Shown in pieces: positions 36,288 to 48,492 of a stretch of 64,000 nt of DNA (the first letter of the stretch is position 1; each line of letters opens with the position of its first letter). The DNA is taken from contig CM062297.1 of assembly GCA_031216915.1 (NCBI GenBank), positions 364,325,704-364,389,703 on the forward strand, in the 5' to 3' direction. The translations under genes were made by a program, and so were the position numbers. Source of the stretch: Pictodentalium vernedei. Its lineage: Eukaryota; Mollusca; Scaphopoda; Dentaliida; Dentaliidae. The notes under the pieces were generated by a model. The model worked only from the letters and a program-made list of their open reading frames with translations. It made no database searches and was not told where the DNA came from.

Positions 36288-39238
36288 AAACAATGAAAGT
36301 GTCAATGACACTGTAGCTCAACTTGACAAACTTGAACTTGGTAAGTGAAATGGCAAAATTGAAGATCATTGGTACCAATGTTATTTGGTGAAATTTCAAC
36401 ATAACAGCATTGTGTGTGCACAACGTCAAGAGTAATCCTTGAATTTATAAATGTAAACTATAAGACTGGCTAAAGGAAGAAAGTTGATACACAAATGCAG
36501 TAAGATCAGAGGTTATTGTAAATGGCAACTTTTTTCACAGGAATGAATGCTAATCAAGAGCTCTTATCTAAAGGTCTCGCCCAATGAGCACACCAAGTTC
36601 AAAAAAAAATCCTGATAAATGTGGCCTGTAGGCCATGTCAAAGAGGAATGTTGATGCAAAAATGCAATACAAAGACTGTTGCTAACAGAAACTTTTTTTT
36701 GATGGAAATGAAAAGAAAATCGATAGCTCCTATCTTTGTCATCCTGCATAAGCATACAAAGTTTCAAAACAGCCTGATAATGAATGCACCCTCTGAGGCA
36801 TACCAAAGGAAGATGTTGATGTACAAATGCACTAAGTTCGAATGTCATTGCTTGTGGCAATGTTTTTATCTCTTTTTTATGGAAATTCATAAATATACCC
36901 TGCAGAGAGTGCAAAAGGGATAAGTTGCTACACAAATGCAGTAAGTTCAAAGGCTGGTGAAAATGACAATAATTTTTTGAAGGAAATGAAAATAAATGCG
37001 ACCTGTGAGGTGTGCCAAAGGAAATTGTGGATGTACGTACGCACGTACGTACGTCGACAGACAAGAAGTGATGGCAATAGCACAGCTTGACTTTGTCAAG
37101 TTGAGCTAATAAATGTGCCCTGTAGGGTGTGCCAAAGGGAAATATTGAGGTCTGACTAAACTAAGTACTAATAATGTTGGCAGCAGCAACATTTTTCGAT
37201 GGAAATTGAAGAAAATCAATAGCTCCCATCTGGAGGTCTCCCCAAACAAGCATACCAAGTTTCAAAGCAATCCAGTCATAAATGTGCCCTGCAGGGTGTG
37301 CCAAAGGAAAATATTGAGGTCTTCTGACTAAACTAAGTTCTTAGAAAGTTGGCCGCAGCAACATTTTTTGACGAAAATGGAAAAAAATCAGTAGCTCCCA
37401 TCTAGAGGTCACCCCAAACAAGCATACCAGGTTTCAAAGCAATCCAATCATAAATGTGCCCTGTAGGGTGTGCCAAAGGGAAATATTGTGGTCTGACTAA
37501 ACTAAGTTCTAAGAACGTTGGCCATGGCAACATTTTTTGACGGAAATTGAAGAAAATCGATAGCTCCCATCTAGAGGTGACCCTAAACAAGCATACCAGG
37601 TTTCAAAGCAATCCAATCATAAATGTGTCCTGTAGGGTGTGCGAAGGGAAATATTGTGGTCTGACTGAACTAAGTTCTATGAACCTTGGCCACGGCAACA
37701 TTTTTTGACGGAAATGGAAGAAAATCGATAACTCCCACCTAGAGGTCACCCCAAACAAGCACGCCAGGTTTCAAAGCAATCCGATTATAAATGTGCCCTG
37801 TAGGGTGTGCCAAAGGGAAATATTGATGTCTTCTGACTAAAGTAAGTTCTAAGAATGTTGACCGCGGCAACACATTTTGACAGAAATTGATGAAAATCGA
37901 TAGCTCCCATCTAGAGGTCTCCCCAAACAAGCATACCAGGTTTCAAAGCAATCCGATCATAAATGTGCCCTGTAGGGTGTGCCAAAGGGAAATACTGAGG
38001 TCTGACTAAACTAAGTTCTAAGAATGTTGGCTGTGGCAACATTTTTTGACGGAAATTGAAGAAAATCGATAGCTCACCTCTAGAGGCCACCCTAAACAAG
38101 CACACCAGGTTTCAAAGCAATCCAATCATAAATGTGCCCTGTAGGGTGTGCCAAAGGGAAATATTGAGGTCTGACTATAAACTAAGTTCTAATAATGTTG
38201 GCAGCAGCAACATTTTTCGACGGAAATTGAAGAAAATCAATAGCTCCCATCTGGAGGTCTCCCCAAACAAGCGTACCAAGTTTCAAAGCAATCCAGTCAT
38301 AAATGTGCCCTGCAGGGTGTGCCAAAGGAAAATATTGAGGTCTTCTGACTAAACTAAGTTCTAAGAAAGCTGGCCGCGGCAACATTTTTTGACAGAAATT
38401 GAAGAAAATCGATAGCTCCCATCTACAGGTCACCCTAAACAAGCATACCAGGTTTCAAAGCAATTCCAATCATAAATGTGCCCTGTAGAGTGTGCGAAGG
38501 GAAATATTGTGGTCTGACTAAACTAAGTTCTAAGAACCTTGGCCGCGGCAATATTTTTTGACGGAAATGGAAGAAAATCGATAGCTCCCATCTAGAGGTC
38601 ACCCCAAACAAGCATGCCAGGTTTCAAAGCAATCCGATCATAAATGTGACCTGATGTTGGCCGCGGCAACACTTTTTGATGGAAATTGAAGAAAATCGAT
38701 AGCTCCCATCTAGAGGTCTCCCCAAATACAAGCATACCAGGTTTCAATGCAATCCCATTATAAATGTGCCCTGTAGGGTGTGCCAAAGGGAAATGTTGAC
38801 GTCTGACTAAACTAAGTTCTAAGAATGTTGGCCGTGGCAACATTTTTTGACGGAAATTGAAGAAAATCGATAGCTCACATCTAGCGGCCACCCTAAACAA
38901 GCATACCAGGTTTCAAAGCAATCCAATCATAAATGTGCCCTGTACGGTGTGCCAAAGGGAAATATTGTGGTCTGACTAAACTAAGTTCAAAGAACGTTGG
39001 CCACGGCAACATTTTCTGGCGAAAATTGAAGAAAATCAATAGCTCCCATCTAGAGGTCACCCCCAAACAAGCATACCAAGTTTCAAATTGATCTGATCAT
39101 AAATGCGACCTGTGAGGTGTGCCAAAGGAAATGTGGACGTATGTACCTGAGTACTAATGCACTAATGTACATACGTACGCTGACAGACGGGATGTAATGG
39201 CAATAGCTCAGCTTGACTTTGTCAAGTTGAGCTAAAAA
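36288..39238 (+). mobile_element. Composite hairpin-ended tandem-core element B
   Basis: The start (GAAACAATGAAAGTGTCAAT, palindrome AGTGTCAATGACACT, then GTAGCTCAACTTGACAA) matches element A at 14649. The end is the hairpin AGCTCAGCTTGAC...GTCAAGTTGAGCT plus AAAAA at 39204-39238. An internal copy of the same 3' hairpin at 37078-37108, after a CGTACGTACG stretch, shows two elements joined or one nested. The first has ~165-bp units. The second has about eleven ~170-bp units (CAAGCATACCAGGTTTCAAA, AATGTGCCCTGTAGGGTGTG). Non-coding. Confidence 0.78.
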
Positions 39239-39450
39239 TGACACATTGGCGAGAAGACCGGCAGTGGCTTCTCGTCGCTAACAATGTACCGTGATACCTT
39301 TCTCAAACGTTTGTCATCCCATCCGACACATGTTGAGCAAGAATTAGTGGGAGTACATCGACTACAAGCAAGACAACCAACATGTGAATCAGAGGAAAGG
39401 CTTCCTCGCCTTGCATTTTGAGCAATATGTTACATAATGAAGCAAAATAA
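39239..39450 (-). pseudogene. DIRS copy 3 gag-like ORF, N-terminal Cys-rich part
   Basis: The minus strand reads CLACSRCTPTNSCSTCVGW, then DDKRLRKVSRYIVSDEK, aligned with the copy 1 N-terminus (CIYCSQCTCTNSC...). The preceding CSKCKARK is one frame away, so a frameshift lies near 39410. Confidence 0.72.
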
Positions 39451-40354
39451 AGTCGATCGTACACCCACAAACTCCACATTAAATATTTGAAAAAGATACA
39501 TAATAAATAACATTCAAAATATAAATCGAAAAAGAATTTATGCAAAATTTTTTTTTTTTTTAAAGTTTGACAAGAGCCCCAGTCCCCAAAGGGAAAGATG
39601 AGCCCTAATGGATCCCGATAGAGCCGAAGTGTGGACAAAAATTATTTTATTATCCAAAAAATTAATTTCTACACTACCAGAATATTTAATGTATCTTACA
39701 ACAGTCCTACCATAATAATAAATAGGAAACTACATATATTAATAGAGCGTTGTCAATGTAAACAATGTCAGTAGAAAAACCAGAAACAAGACTCCAGGCA
39801 TAATAAAAATGGCCCGAAGTCAGTAACAGATTTGAACTATCCGATGTAAAGCAAGATCTTCATCAGAAGAAAAAACGATACATCGGATGCATGATGCATG
39901 ACCAAAAATGCCTAATCACCCTTTTGTGAGGACATAACCATGGGGATATACAGAATAAACATTCTTTGTAATACATTCAACTCCCAAGAAATTTGTAAAA
40001 ACATTTCAATAAAACAAGCCCAAAAGATTGGGAGTTTAACTGGGGGGCTTCAAGGAAGAATAAGGAAGGAACACTTAACAAACAGCGAAAAAGTCATTAG
40101 CAAGAATGATGATATCAGACCCATGTCCCGAAAATGGGGAACATGAAACAATTTTTATAAAAATTATAAAGTTATAGCCCTGAATGTTTCAAACCACCAT
40201 TTCTTCCTTCCTTCATCCAGTTCTGTCCTTGGATCCACCAAATTCATCATTGATTTGTGTCTGGCATCATTAAAACTGAGATTTTGAGCACAGATGTCAG
40301 TTTGTTGTTATTTGACTGGGGGCCAAACGAACTAGAACTATCACTGAAGGTGAT
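39451..40354. other. DIRS copy 3 5' untranslated region
   Basis: Similar to 10507-11240 of copy 1 and 29141-30030 of copy 2 (AAGTGTGGACAAAAATT, CATAACCATGGGGA, CTGGCATCATTAAAACTGAG). No gene. Confidence 0.65.
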
Positions 40355-41900
40355 TAATACCCCCGCTTTGGGTTTTTAGAGGAATGCACTTCTGATCATG
40401 TAGGCGAAGGCTATAAGGAAATGTATACATAAAGATCATTTTTTGTTGTTGAAATTTGTATTTGCATGTGGCCTTCCACAGAACAGCACTGAATACTTAA
40501 AGAGCCCACACATATATGGTTTACATTTGGAAAAACACATTTACAATGTGCAACATGTATTCAAAATCGGTTCATTAATGTAGGAGGAGTTGCACACACA
40601 AGAATCCCATTTGAAAACCCATAATAAATCCAAGTTAAAGGGAGATAACCTGGTTAAAATTGTCGCAGATCAAAAATTTGGGAATATGCGTATGTTCACT
40701 TAGTTGTGATAATGTTTGAAAGGTTTCGTCAAAATTGATTGATAAATGTAGGAGGAGTTGCACGCACAAGAATTTCATGTAGAAACCCATAATAAATCTA
40801 AGTTAAAGGGAGATAACCTAGTTAAAATAGCCACAGCTAAAAAATTTTGGAATATGCGCATGTTCACTTAGTAGTGATGATGTCTGTAAACTTTCGTCCA
40901 AATTGATTGATAAATGTAGGAGGAGTTGTGCACACAAGAATTTCATGCAGAAACCCATATTAAATCAAAGTTCAAGAGAGATAACCTGGTTAAAATTGTC
41001 GCAGATCAAAAAGTTTGGAATATGCACATGTTCACTTAGTAGAGATGATGTTTGAAAGGTTTCATCAAAATCGGTTCATTAATGTAGGAGGAGTTGCGCA
41101 CACAAGAATTTGTTCGAACGGAAAGACATAATAAATCTAAGTCAAAGGGAGATAACCTGGTTAAAATTGTCGCCAACCAAAAATCTTGGAATATGCGCAT
41201 GTTCACTTAGTAGTGATGATGTCTGAAAAGTTTTGTCCAAATTGATTGATAAATGTAGGAGGAGTTGCACGCACAAGAATTTCATGTAGAAACCCTTAAT
41301 AAATCTAAGTTAAAGGGAGATAACCTAGTTAAAATTGCCACAGCTCAAAAATTTTGGAATATGCGCATGTTCACTTAGTAGTGATGATGTCTGTAAACTT
41401 TCGTCCAAATTGATTGATAAATGTAGGAGGAGTTGCGCACACAAGAATTTCATGCAGAAACCCATATTAAATCAAAGTTCAAGAGAGATAACCTGGTTAA
41501 AATTGTCGCAGATCAAAAAGTTTGGAATATGCACATGTTCACTTAGTAGAGATGATGTTTGAAAGGTTTCATCAAAATCGGTTCATTAATGTAGGAGGAG
41601 TTGAGCACACAAGAATTTGTTCGAACGGAAAGACATAATAAATCTAAGTCAAAAGGAGATAACCTGGTTAAAATTGTCGCAGATCAAAAATCTTGGAATA
41701 TGCGCATGTTCACTTAGTAGTGATGATGTCTGAAAAGTTTTGTCTAAATTGATTGATAAATGTAGGAGGAGTTGCGCACACAAGAATTTCATGTCCGGAA
41801 AGACGTACGGACGGACGTACGTACGGACGGACGGACGGACGTACGGACGTACAGGGCGATTCCTATATAGCCCCCACTTCTTCGAAGCGGGGGTATAAAA
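40355..41900 (+). mobile_element. Hairpin-ended tandem-core element H in DIRS copy 3
   Basis: Starts TACCCCCGCTTTGGG and ends with a strong hairpin, AGCCCCCACTTC/TTCGAAGCGGGGGT, plus TATAAAA at 41867-41900. The core is a ~170-bp unit (GTAGGAGGAGTTGCGCACAC, AGATAACCTGGTTAAAATTG, ATGCGCATGTTCACTTAGTA) present about eight times, followed by a GTACGGACGGACG stretch. Non-coding. Confidence 0.75.
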
Positions 41901-42115
41901 ATGTTGTTGGCACCAATTCCGGTCACTTCCTGACATCTGCGCATGGGCAGAGAGTAAATGTATTGAGGGCCAGATAGGACTTTTAATTTTCGGTTTTGCA
42001 TGCAAATTTTGGGGACTGGGGGGGGAGGGGGGGGGGGAAATATTTGTGTTTGGCCCTAGATATTTTTGAGTTAGGACCAGCTAGTCTGGACCATTGGGTT
42101 ATAGTATAAAAATAT
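41901..42115. repeat. Right inverted terminal repeat of DIRS copy 3
   Basis: GTTGTTGGCACCAATTCCGG through CTAGTCTGGACCATTGGG; inverted partner of 31162-31384. It carries a G tract at 42018-42037. Confidence 0.87.
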
Positions 42116-43678
42116 GAAAGGAGCTGGATTCTGATTGAGAGTGCTGATTTCAATGAATAACTTCATTCTTTTAATACTGTTGGATTGTACATTCAAAGAG
42201 TATTTTTTTCTAAATATACTTAAGTTAATGTTATTGTTTGCCTGTGGTTCAGAATAAAATTGCAAGCTTGAATACTAGTGTATGTTTATTAAATTTATTA
42301 TCTGAATTCCTGAAATGAACTTTTAACTTCTAAGATCTAGAAAATCTGAAGTGAACTATATATTATGGCATTTACAAAAATTTATTTCGCTGTTTCCATT
42401 GACAAGCGTCCTTCAAAACGAATGTATGAATACAACTGAATGCAGATGGAAATTTTGATGGTAAAAATATACGTAACCCACTAAAATTAGTTCTGGATTT
42501 TAAATGGCAGATTATTAAAATCGTTGAAAATGGATGCGTAAATTCCAAATCGGGCACACTAATTTGTGTCACTGGTGAATTGAAGCGACAGGAGTCACAT
42601 GTATAAAAGAAAATAAGGAACGGGGCAACATACCATATCTCCTTGATAAAAAAAAACAGTGTTAAAACGTTTCTCAGATCTCAGAATGGCCACTGTTTTT
42701 TTTTTTATCTGAACACGCATGTTCATTTTGTGGTGGGAGTAAACTCTGGGCGTGTTGTCAATGTACAATCCTCTTATTGTTAGCGTGTCGTGTGAGGATG
42801 TATAAGCGAACTACTGTGAATCATGTTCATAACGGAATGAAAATTGTTTGGAATTGTGCTTTTTAAACGCTTCAAACTGTGAGTGATTCTTAAAAATTTC
42901 CCAACATCAAAACTTAATTGAATGTTTCTGTTGACGCAACTCAAAATGATGAAAACACACCCAAGAAAAGAAGAGAGAGCGATTTTTTGCACACCTTGGA
43001 CAATTTTTGCATGTGCGATGGTGCGCAAGAACAACCACGCCCCTTTCCCATGCATTACTGTGGTAGCTTGTCTCTGTGAGGCTCCTATGTCTGGCCTCTG
43101 GCTGGAGCTGGAGGCTAAGTGTAGGGTCTCACAGATACCAAATGGTAGCCATTTTGTTTAATATCAGATACTGACTATAACTGTCTTACTACATACATAG
43201 TTCAGGTAAAAATACGGACAAGTTCAGCAAGAAATTATTGCATTTTACAAACCTACATTAGATACTATACGCACAACCCAAACAATAAAATGCAAAGATA
43301 AGGTAAAATTACCAATCTCAAGAAAAGACCCTGTGTCAAATTAAGGTGTGCAAAAAATCACTCCTAACTTCATTTAAGTTGGGCCACATGCTCACCAATG
43401 CAAACTTCTGAAAATGGCAGGGCTGTGCCAGTGTTTCTTCTGCGCTCTTTTGGAAAGGGTCTGAGGCCTATGCAATCGGGAAATTTGCATCATGAAGGCT
43501 CCAGTTTGGATTTGTTTTGGAAAAGAAACACACAAAGAGTAAGAAAGATTACTTTCAATTCGAACTGAGAATACTTTCACAGGACCACATTGAATGGCTG
43601 TGCAGTTGTATTTAGTCAACAAATGGCACAGTACTTGGAGATGTAACTGGCAAATTGTATTTAAAAACTGCCTATTGG
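42116..43678. other. CEP20 intron, unassigned
   Basis: AT-rich. GATTTTTTGCACACC (about 42981) recurs inverted as GGTGTGCAAAAAATC (about 43346), so a further foldback or small element may be present. No gene recognised. Confidence 0.5.
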
Positions 43679-44465
43679 TAGTTTTCAACTGATTACCAAA
43701 AATGGCCGCTGACAGATTACTGTTTATTTGAGCTCTGAATCGGCTGATTTTGATCGTCATACCATCATAATCACAAAGAACTACATTAAATTGAACATAT
43801 TTCACAGTGTTAAACTCTGTTGACTCATGTCCAGTAAAATTACCAGACACGTACACTTGGGTGGTAAATGTGGATCTCAGAGTAACGTTTATCAACCATG
43901 TGCACATAACTGGTAATTTTTACTGCAATCCGATTCAATAGAGTGCAACCTTCACTTTTTGTTCACTACTAAACAAGTCGTGGCTCGAAAGAACTACATT
44001 AAATTGAACATATTTCAGTGTTAAACTCCATTGATTCAGGTCCAGTAAAATTACCGTGTACCTCTGAGAGCCACGTTTACCACCCAAGTGCATGCAACTT
44101 GTAATTTTTACTGCGACCTGAGTCAATGGAGTGCAACCTTCACTTTTCTGGTATGAACTGGAGATTGCAGCAAGAACGTTCAATTACATGTCATTTAACT
44201 TGTATATCCTGTAAAGGGGTGTCTAGAGAGATTAAGAATACACATTGTGGTGGTTTTTCAACTTCACTGAATGGTATCACTGACACCATTTTACATTAAC
44301 AACTGAACAATTGCAGAAGATAATAAAATGCGGTTTATGAATCATCACAAAATGCTTGGCAACAATCGGTTGAACTGATGTTCCAGGGGAGTCGTTGCCA
44401 TTGTTACCTGATTGTCCACAATCGGCCAATTGTGGTGGCCGGTTCCGATCATCGGTTGAACACTT
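43679..44465. mobile_element. hAT-type MITE, older copy
   Basis: The ends TAGTTTTCAACTGATTACC (left) and GATCATCGGTTGAACACTT (right) are inverted repeats. They are flanked by CCTATTGG (43671-43678) and CCTGTTGG (44466-44473), a 7/8 match to an 8-bp target duplication. It is a diverged copy of the MITE at 50011-50632; the internal block around GAACTACATTAAATTGAACA is duplicated. The 171-codon minus-strand frame at 43392-43907 overlaps it and is not a gene. Confidence 0.8.
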
Positions 44466-44473
44466 CCTGTTGG

Positions 44474-45462
44474 GGCACCTATTTGCTGTAAAATGTGATC
44501 AAAATTGGAATAAGGTCTTTAAGGATTTAAGTAGAACCCATTATTTGCCCTTCAATTCAGATGTCATTTGGCTGGTAGTTATTGATTTTTCGAGGGCTTA
44601 TGACTGCTCTTGTAAGAAGTACTCGAGTACTGAGTTTAACAAAGTACCTGTTACTCATACTCATCCAATGTTCTTGTTCAATCACTGATATTCATAATAC
44701 TCATCAGAGACAGTAGGTTCTCTATTAAAACACTGTTACAATACTTTGTGTACAAATGTAATTGGCAAATGAATATCACTCAAAATGGCTCCAGGCCAAA
44801 TCCCAACGTTAATAGCATACCTGTATGCACAGGGAAACACTCATCATGGTTACTTAAAGCATTTCATTTCGCCAGAATGGAGATTTACTCGCAGAGAATA
44901 ATGTCAAACTTCGTAATTAGGAGTTTCTGACTAGTTAACATCATGAACAACAGAAATCTCTGAATGAAAATCATGATTTGCATGCTACCTTATGTAGCTT
45001 CAATATAAGACATGAAGACCCTGCAGACATGGTTGTCATTTTGATCTATCTCGGAAATTTCTTAGGCCCCTTCTGTTTCTCAGGCCATTTTTTTTGTAAA
45101 ATTGCAAGAAGGAAGGCAGTTTTTTATTTTATTTTTTATTTTTGTAATTATTTCTTTGCCATCAGTTCATATTCTTGGTTTGTTTTATGTTTTAGGATTC
45201 ATAATCTACAGAATAGCATGGGTGGTGGTCTATTTCATCCCTTGAGTTCAAGAAGGCTTTGCAGTAGCACTGCAAATCCCTGTTGCAAACATGGGACAAA
45301 TTTATCAATTTTATTAACTTGCGTAAAATATCAGACACGAATCATGTCATTTTTATTTTCTTAAGTTTGCATTGGTGAGCATGTGGCAGCCAAAAGGACC
45401 ACACAAGAAGGCCTTAGAAACAGATTTTTAACCTTTTTAGGCTTTACAAAAATAGAACTAAC
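44474..45462. other. CEP20 intron next to the LisH exon
   Basis: AT-rich. AAGTTTGCATTGGTGAGCAT at 45363-45382 is the reverse complement of sequence at about 43386-43405. No gene seen. Confidence 0.5.
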
Positions 45463-45660
45463 CTGCTGTTAAAACAGAAGAGGAATATTTGTATTTGTTG
45501 AAATCAAAGTATTCTCTGATGAGTTCATTGATTAGTAGATTCTCATTACTGAGAGGTGGCTGAGGTTCAGATTTGTCATCTAAAGCATTGAATACTTCAG
45601 CTCTTATCCTAGCTTTCACCTGTCCCAATACGCCCCTTGTTTCCAATGTTTCTTTCACAA
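45463..45660 (-). CDS. CEP20: CEP20 (FOPNL/FOR20) LisH exon
   Basis: This 198-bp minus-strand exon is bounded by a strong acceptor (TTTTTTTCTCTTTTAG) and the donor GTTAGT. It reads VKETLETRGVLGQVKARIRA, continues EVFNALDDKSE, then NENLLINELIREY and NKYKYSSSVLTA. The match to vertebrate CEP20/FOPNL is nearly continuous and includes the LisH dimerisation motif (LLINELIREY...Y...SVL). The exon ends in the first base of a Glu codon completed by the exon at 15169-15253. The protein acts at centrioles, centriolar satellites and ciliary basal bodies. The following intron is 30.2 kb because of transposon insertion, while splice sites and frame are intact. Confidence 0.95.
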
Positions 45661-45798
45661 CTAAAAGAGAAAAAAAATTCTGAACAAATGTGCACATAGT
45701 TCCACTTGATCATTCTCCTGGTAAAATAAAATACAATTGCCCCATTTACACAATGAACTTGAAATGATGAAATATTCAACCAAAAAGAAGTCAGTTAC

Positions 45799-45829
45799 CT
45801 GTTAAGAATATGGTTACATTATGTAACAT
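45799..45829 (-). CDS. CEP20: Possible first coding exon of CEP20
   Basis: An ATG at 45829-45827 opens ten codons (MLHNVTIFLT) plus one base, ending at a GTAACT donor. Splicing over a 138-bp intron to 45660 keeps frame and gives ...TVVKETLETRG. The length before VKETLE fits the family, but the N-terminal residues are not clearly conserved, so this may be chance and the true first exon may lie further right. Confidence 0.35.
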
Positions 45830-45946
45830 TGCGGCATAAAGTTGAGGCTTGCAGGTATTATCAGATGTTTTTAAATTGAGTTTCTTGCAAATTGTAAAAT
45901 ATGTTTTTCTAACGAAGATATGCAATAGCGTTCAACCGGTAACTAT

Positions 45947-46457
45947 TAGTGATGACCTGATTATCAAAACTTGCTATGAACTGATTACCGATTATTTCTC
46001 TGCCGATTTCTGATGGTTGAAATGGGACCAAGAAGAAAAATTTGTAGAGCCTGTTATATGAAATGACCAAAGATTTGGGTAGGGAATGTCCAACTGAGTA
46101 CAAAATGTCCAGAGTACGAATCGTCCAAAGTATGAAACATCCAGATCCCCGACAGACTACCGACTGAATACATTTTATTTATACATGTACCCAAAGCAAC
46201 GTTGTACAGCACCATGACTGAAGACAGTGTCTTCGATCAGCTGTGAATAGTGGACAAATTTGTACCGATTACAGATGATAAATTCCGTAACATCTCGGCT
46301 ATAATGAAAAGGCCAGATATCAAATAGATTTTACTAGTCAGTGTTAAGTATAGAATAACCGGAAACTGTCGGTTTTTAATTGCCGGTTGTCATAATCGGC
46401 AGATGCCCCATAACTTTCCAGTTCCGACTGCCGATTCCGATTATCGGCTCATCATTA
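45947..46457. mobile_element. hAT-type MITE with perfect 8-bp duplication, just upstream of CEP20
   Basis: The ends TAGTGATGACC and GGCTCATCATTA are inverted. They are flanked by identical GTAACTAT at 45939-45946 and 46458-46465. Length 511 bp. The ends resemble those of the large hAT element at 17328-30441, suggesting the same transposase source. It lies about 118 bp upstream of the candidate CEP20 start codon, so it could be in the promoter, 5' UTR or first intron. Confidence 0.9.
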
Positions 46458-46465
46458 GTAACTAT

Positions 46466-48484
46466 TCAAGAAAAGCCTCAGGACCAACCAATAGTAAATT
46501 TTCATCATTTTGTGATTCCCACTACACAACAGTACTCTATGACAGAACCAATGGCATTTTTTTTTTACCATTCCATTCTAAAGGTCCTTAGGATGCTTCA
46601 TATCAAAGAATAGAATTCTGTTCTGTGCAGTTTGGGAACTATGGACATTTGAAAATATTTCTATTTTCAGCTCCTGAGGGTTCTGACGTGGATACAGCAA
46701 ATTTTGGGGGGTATGAATCTTTCATGTACTAATGACTTGATAAAACAACATACCAAATTTTGTTCAAATCAGCCAATCGATTCCAAAAATAGAAATTTTG
46801 GGTGAAGCCAAAAATCTTGCTCCAACCATTAGAAAGGCAAATATTGCCCCACAAACTTTGTTTGAACAAACTTGATTCGACACCTCAAAAGAAAGCTCAG
46901 TACCAATGATCAAGTCATTGTACTCACTGATGTTTGAATTTTTTTTAAAATTTGTGAGCATCCGCACCCCCCCCCCCCCCAAAAAAAAAAAAATACGCTC
47001 CCCATGGGGCTGAACAAGTTGCTTTGAGCAAAAACAAAATGCAATGTCACAATAAATAATCACCTCAAATTTGACTGAAATTGGTCCAAACACCACCAGG
47101 ACGACGTCAGTCGAAAATTGATCACTAAAGCTCACCCTGACTTTCAGTCAGATATCTGAATGTTTTAATCAATACCTGCTATAAAACTGATGATTACAGG
47201 AATGAACCATTTTTATTTCAGGGACAGAATTTCGTTCTACAGTTCAGAAATGAATTTGTGAGAATCATTACGAGAATCAGCGAATTCTCACGAAACTCTA
47301 CACCTATGTATTGTATTTTGGGATTTTGTGCAAGATCTTTGAAAACAGTTTTCATATTCTCAGTCAGCAGATACCAGCATAAACCTAGAAAGGGAATTAT
47401 TTATTATATTATTTATTATATTTCTCAAACACTAATAATACCAGCATCTCATAGTCATCTTTGTAAAGTTCTTGTTGGGAGCTTTCCAAAAATGACTATC
47501 AGAGGCTGGAATTATTAGTTAATGAAAAAAAATTGGCAGGGAAGACAATATTACTCACATTATTGTAGACTTGATAAATTATCTACTGTCGCTCCATGCT
47601 GGGAGCTTTCCAAAAATGACTATCAAAGGCAGGTATTATTAGTTAATAAAAAATTCTAATTAAATCTTATAGAGTGTCCAATGGAATGTTGTGTTTCAAC
47701 CAATGACTGAGACCCACTATCAAATTTCTCACAAGTGAAGCCAACCAATTTTGCAGGTTCTTAGTTTCATGTCTCACACATTTTTGTAGTGGTTCACCAT
47801 TAAGAAACAATGTTGTCTCAGGCAAAATCTTTTAGCTTTCTGCCGGCGAAGAGTGCATTTTACAAAGTCGATTTTGCCTAAAGTAGCACAAACATTGACT
47901 GTTGTATCAACCATAGCATCTAATAATATCTGGCCTCGGGTTCCTCTGCAATTGGTACTGGTTTCTGTTTGCCTTCACTTTACTTATCTCAATAAGTGCA
48001 TTATCGCCAGGATGGTTGTGCTCTTTCTTCCCTAATTCAGTTTGGACTAGTATATCAGTGAGCACAGCACCCTTACATGACTGACCTTTACACATTGTGC
48101 ATTCTCAACGCTTTGTTGTTTGGGTTTCCCACTTCTTTGTGTATGTGTAGCCTTCATAGCATAGCTTAGAACATCCTCTTGCAATTGGTATCAACGCCAT
48201 AGCAGAAATATAATTATGGAGAAACATAAATGAAATGATTTTTGCATGCCAAATGAGCACAGGGACGCTGTGGGGCAAGCCCCTTACGACCTTCAGTGAC
48301 TGTTCAAGATCTGGTAGCTTCATGTCAAGCCGTGCTGAAGGAAGAAAAGGTTCGGGTACTCAGTAGTTGTCCCTGGCTAGAATATCGGTGGTCTTTGGTT
48401 GCCTTTGTTGTGGATCATTGGCTGAACCTTCGGGTGAGGACCAGGGTGAGAGGTGGGGTCTTCTCACAAAGGTACTACCTCTCC
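46466..48484. other. Intergenic or intronic sequence, no gene recognised
   Basis: Contains a C tract (about 46969-46980) and a diverged ~120-bp direct duplication: TTGGGAGCTTTCCAAAAATGACTATC-like sequence at about 47474 and again at about 47600. Short frames are not convincing. Confidence 0.5.
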
Positions 48485-48492
48485 CTGAGGGT

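Larger units (their letters stand above)
31162..42115 (-). mobile_element. DIRS-like retrotransposon, copy 3, with two nested insertions
   Basis: Inverted terminal repeats at 31162-31384 and 41901-42115 and an internal complementary region at 31446-31532 frame minus-strand gag, reverse transcriptase and RNase H remnants. Element B (36288-39238) splits gag, and a further tandem-core element (about 40355-41900) sits just inside the right repeat. Removing both leaves about 6.4 kb, close to the 6.7 kb of copy 2. The recombinase part (about 31600-33100) is badly decayed. Confidence 0.85.

Noticed and set aside
36564-39000. Several 60-166-codon frames with repeated peptides
   Set aside because: They fall in ~165-170-bp tandem cores of element B and recur with the repeat.
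40355-41900. CRISPR-like array
   Set aside because: Units are ~170 bp with no short repeat/unique spacer pattern; the DNA is eukaryotic transposon sequence.
43392-43907. 171-codon minus-strand frame as a gene
   Set aside because: It overlaps a hAT-type MITE with an 8-bp duplication and repeats sequence found at 50011-50632, where the frame is not kept.
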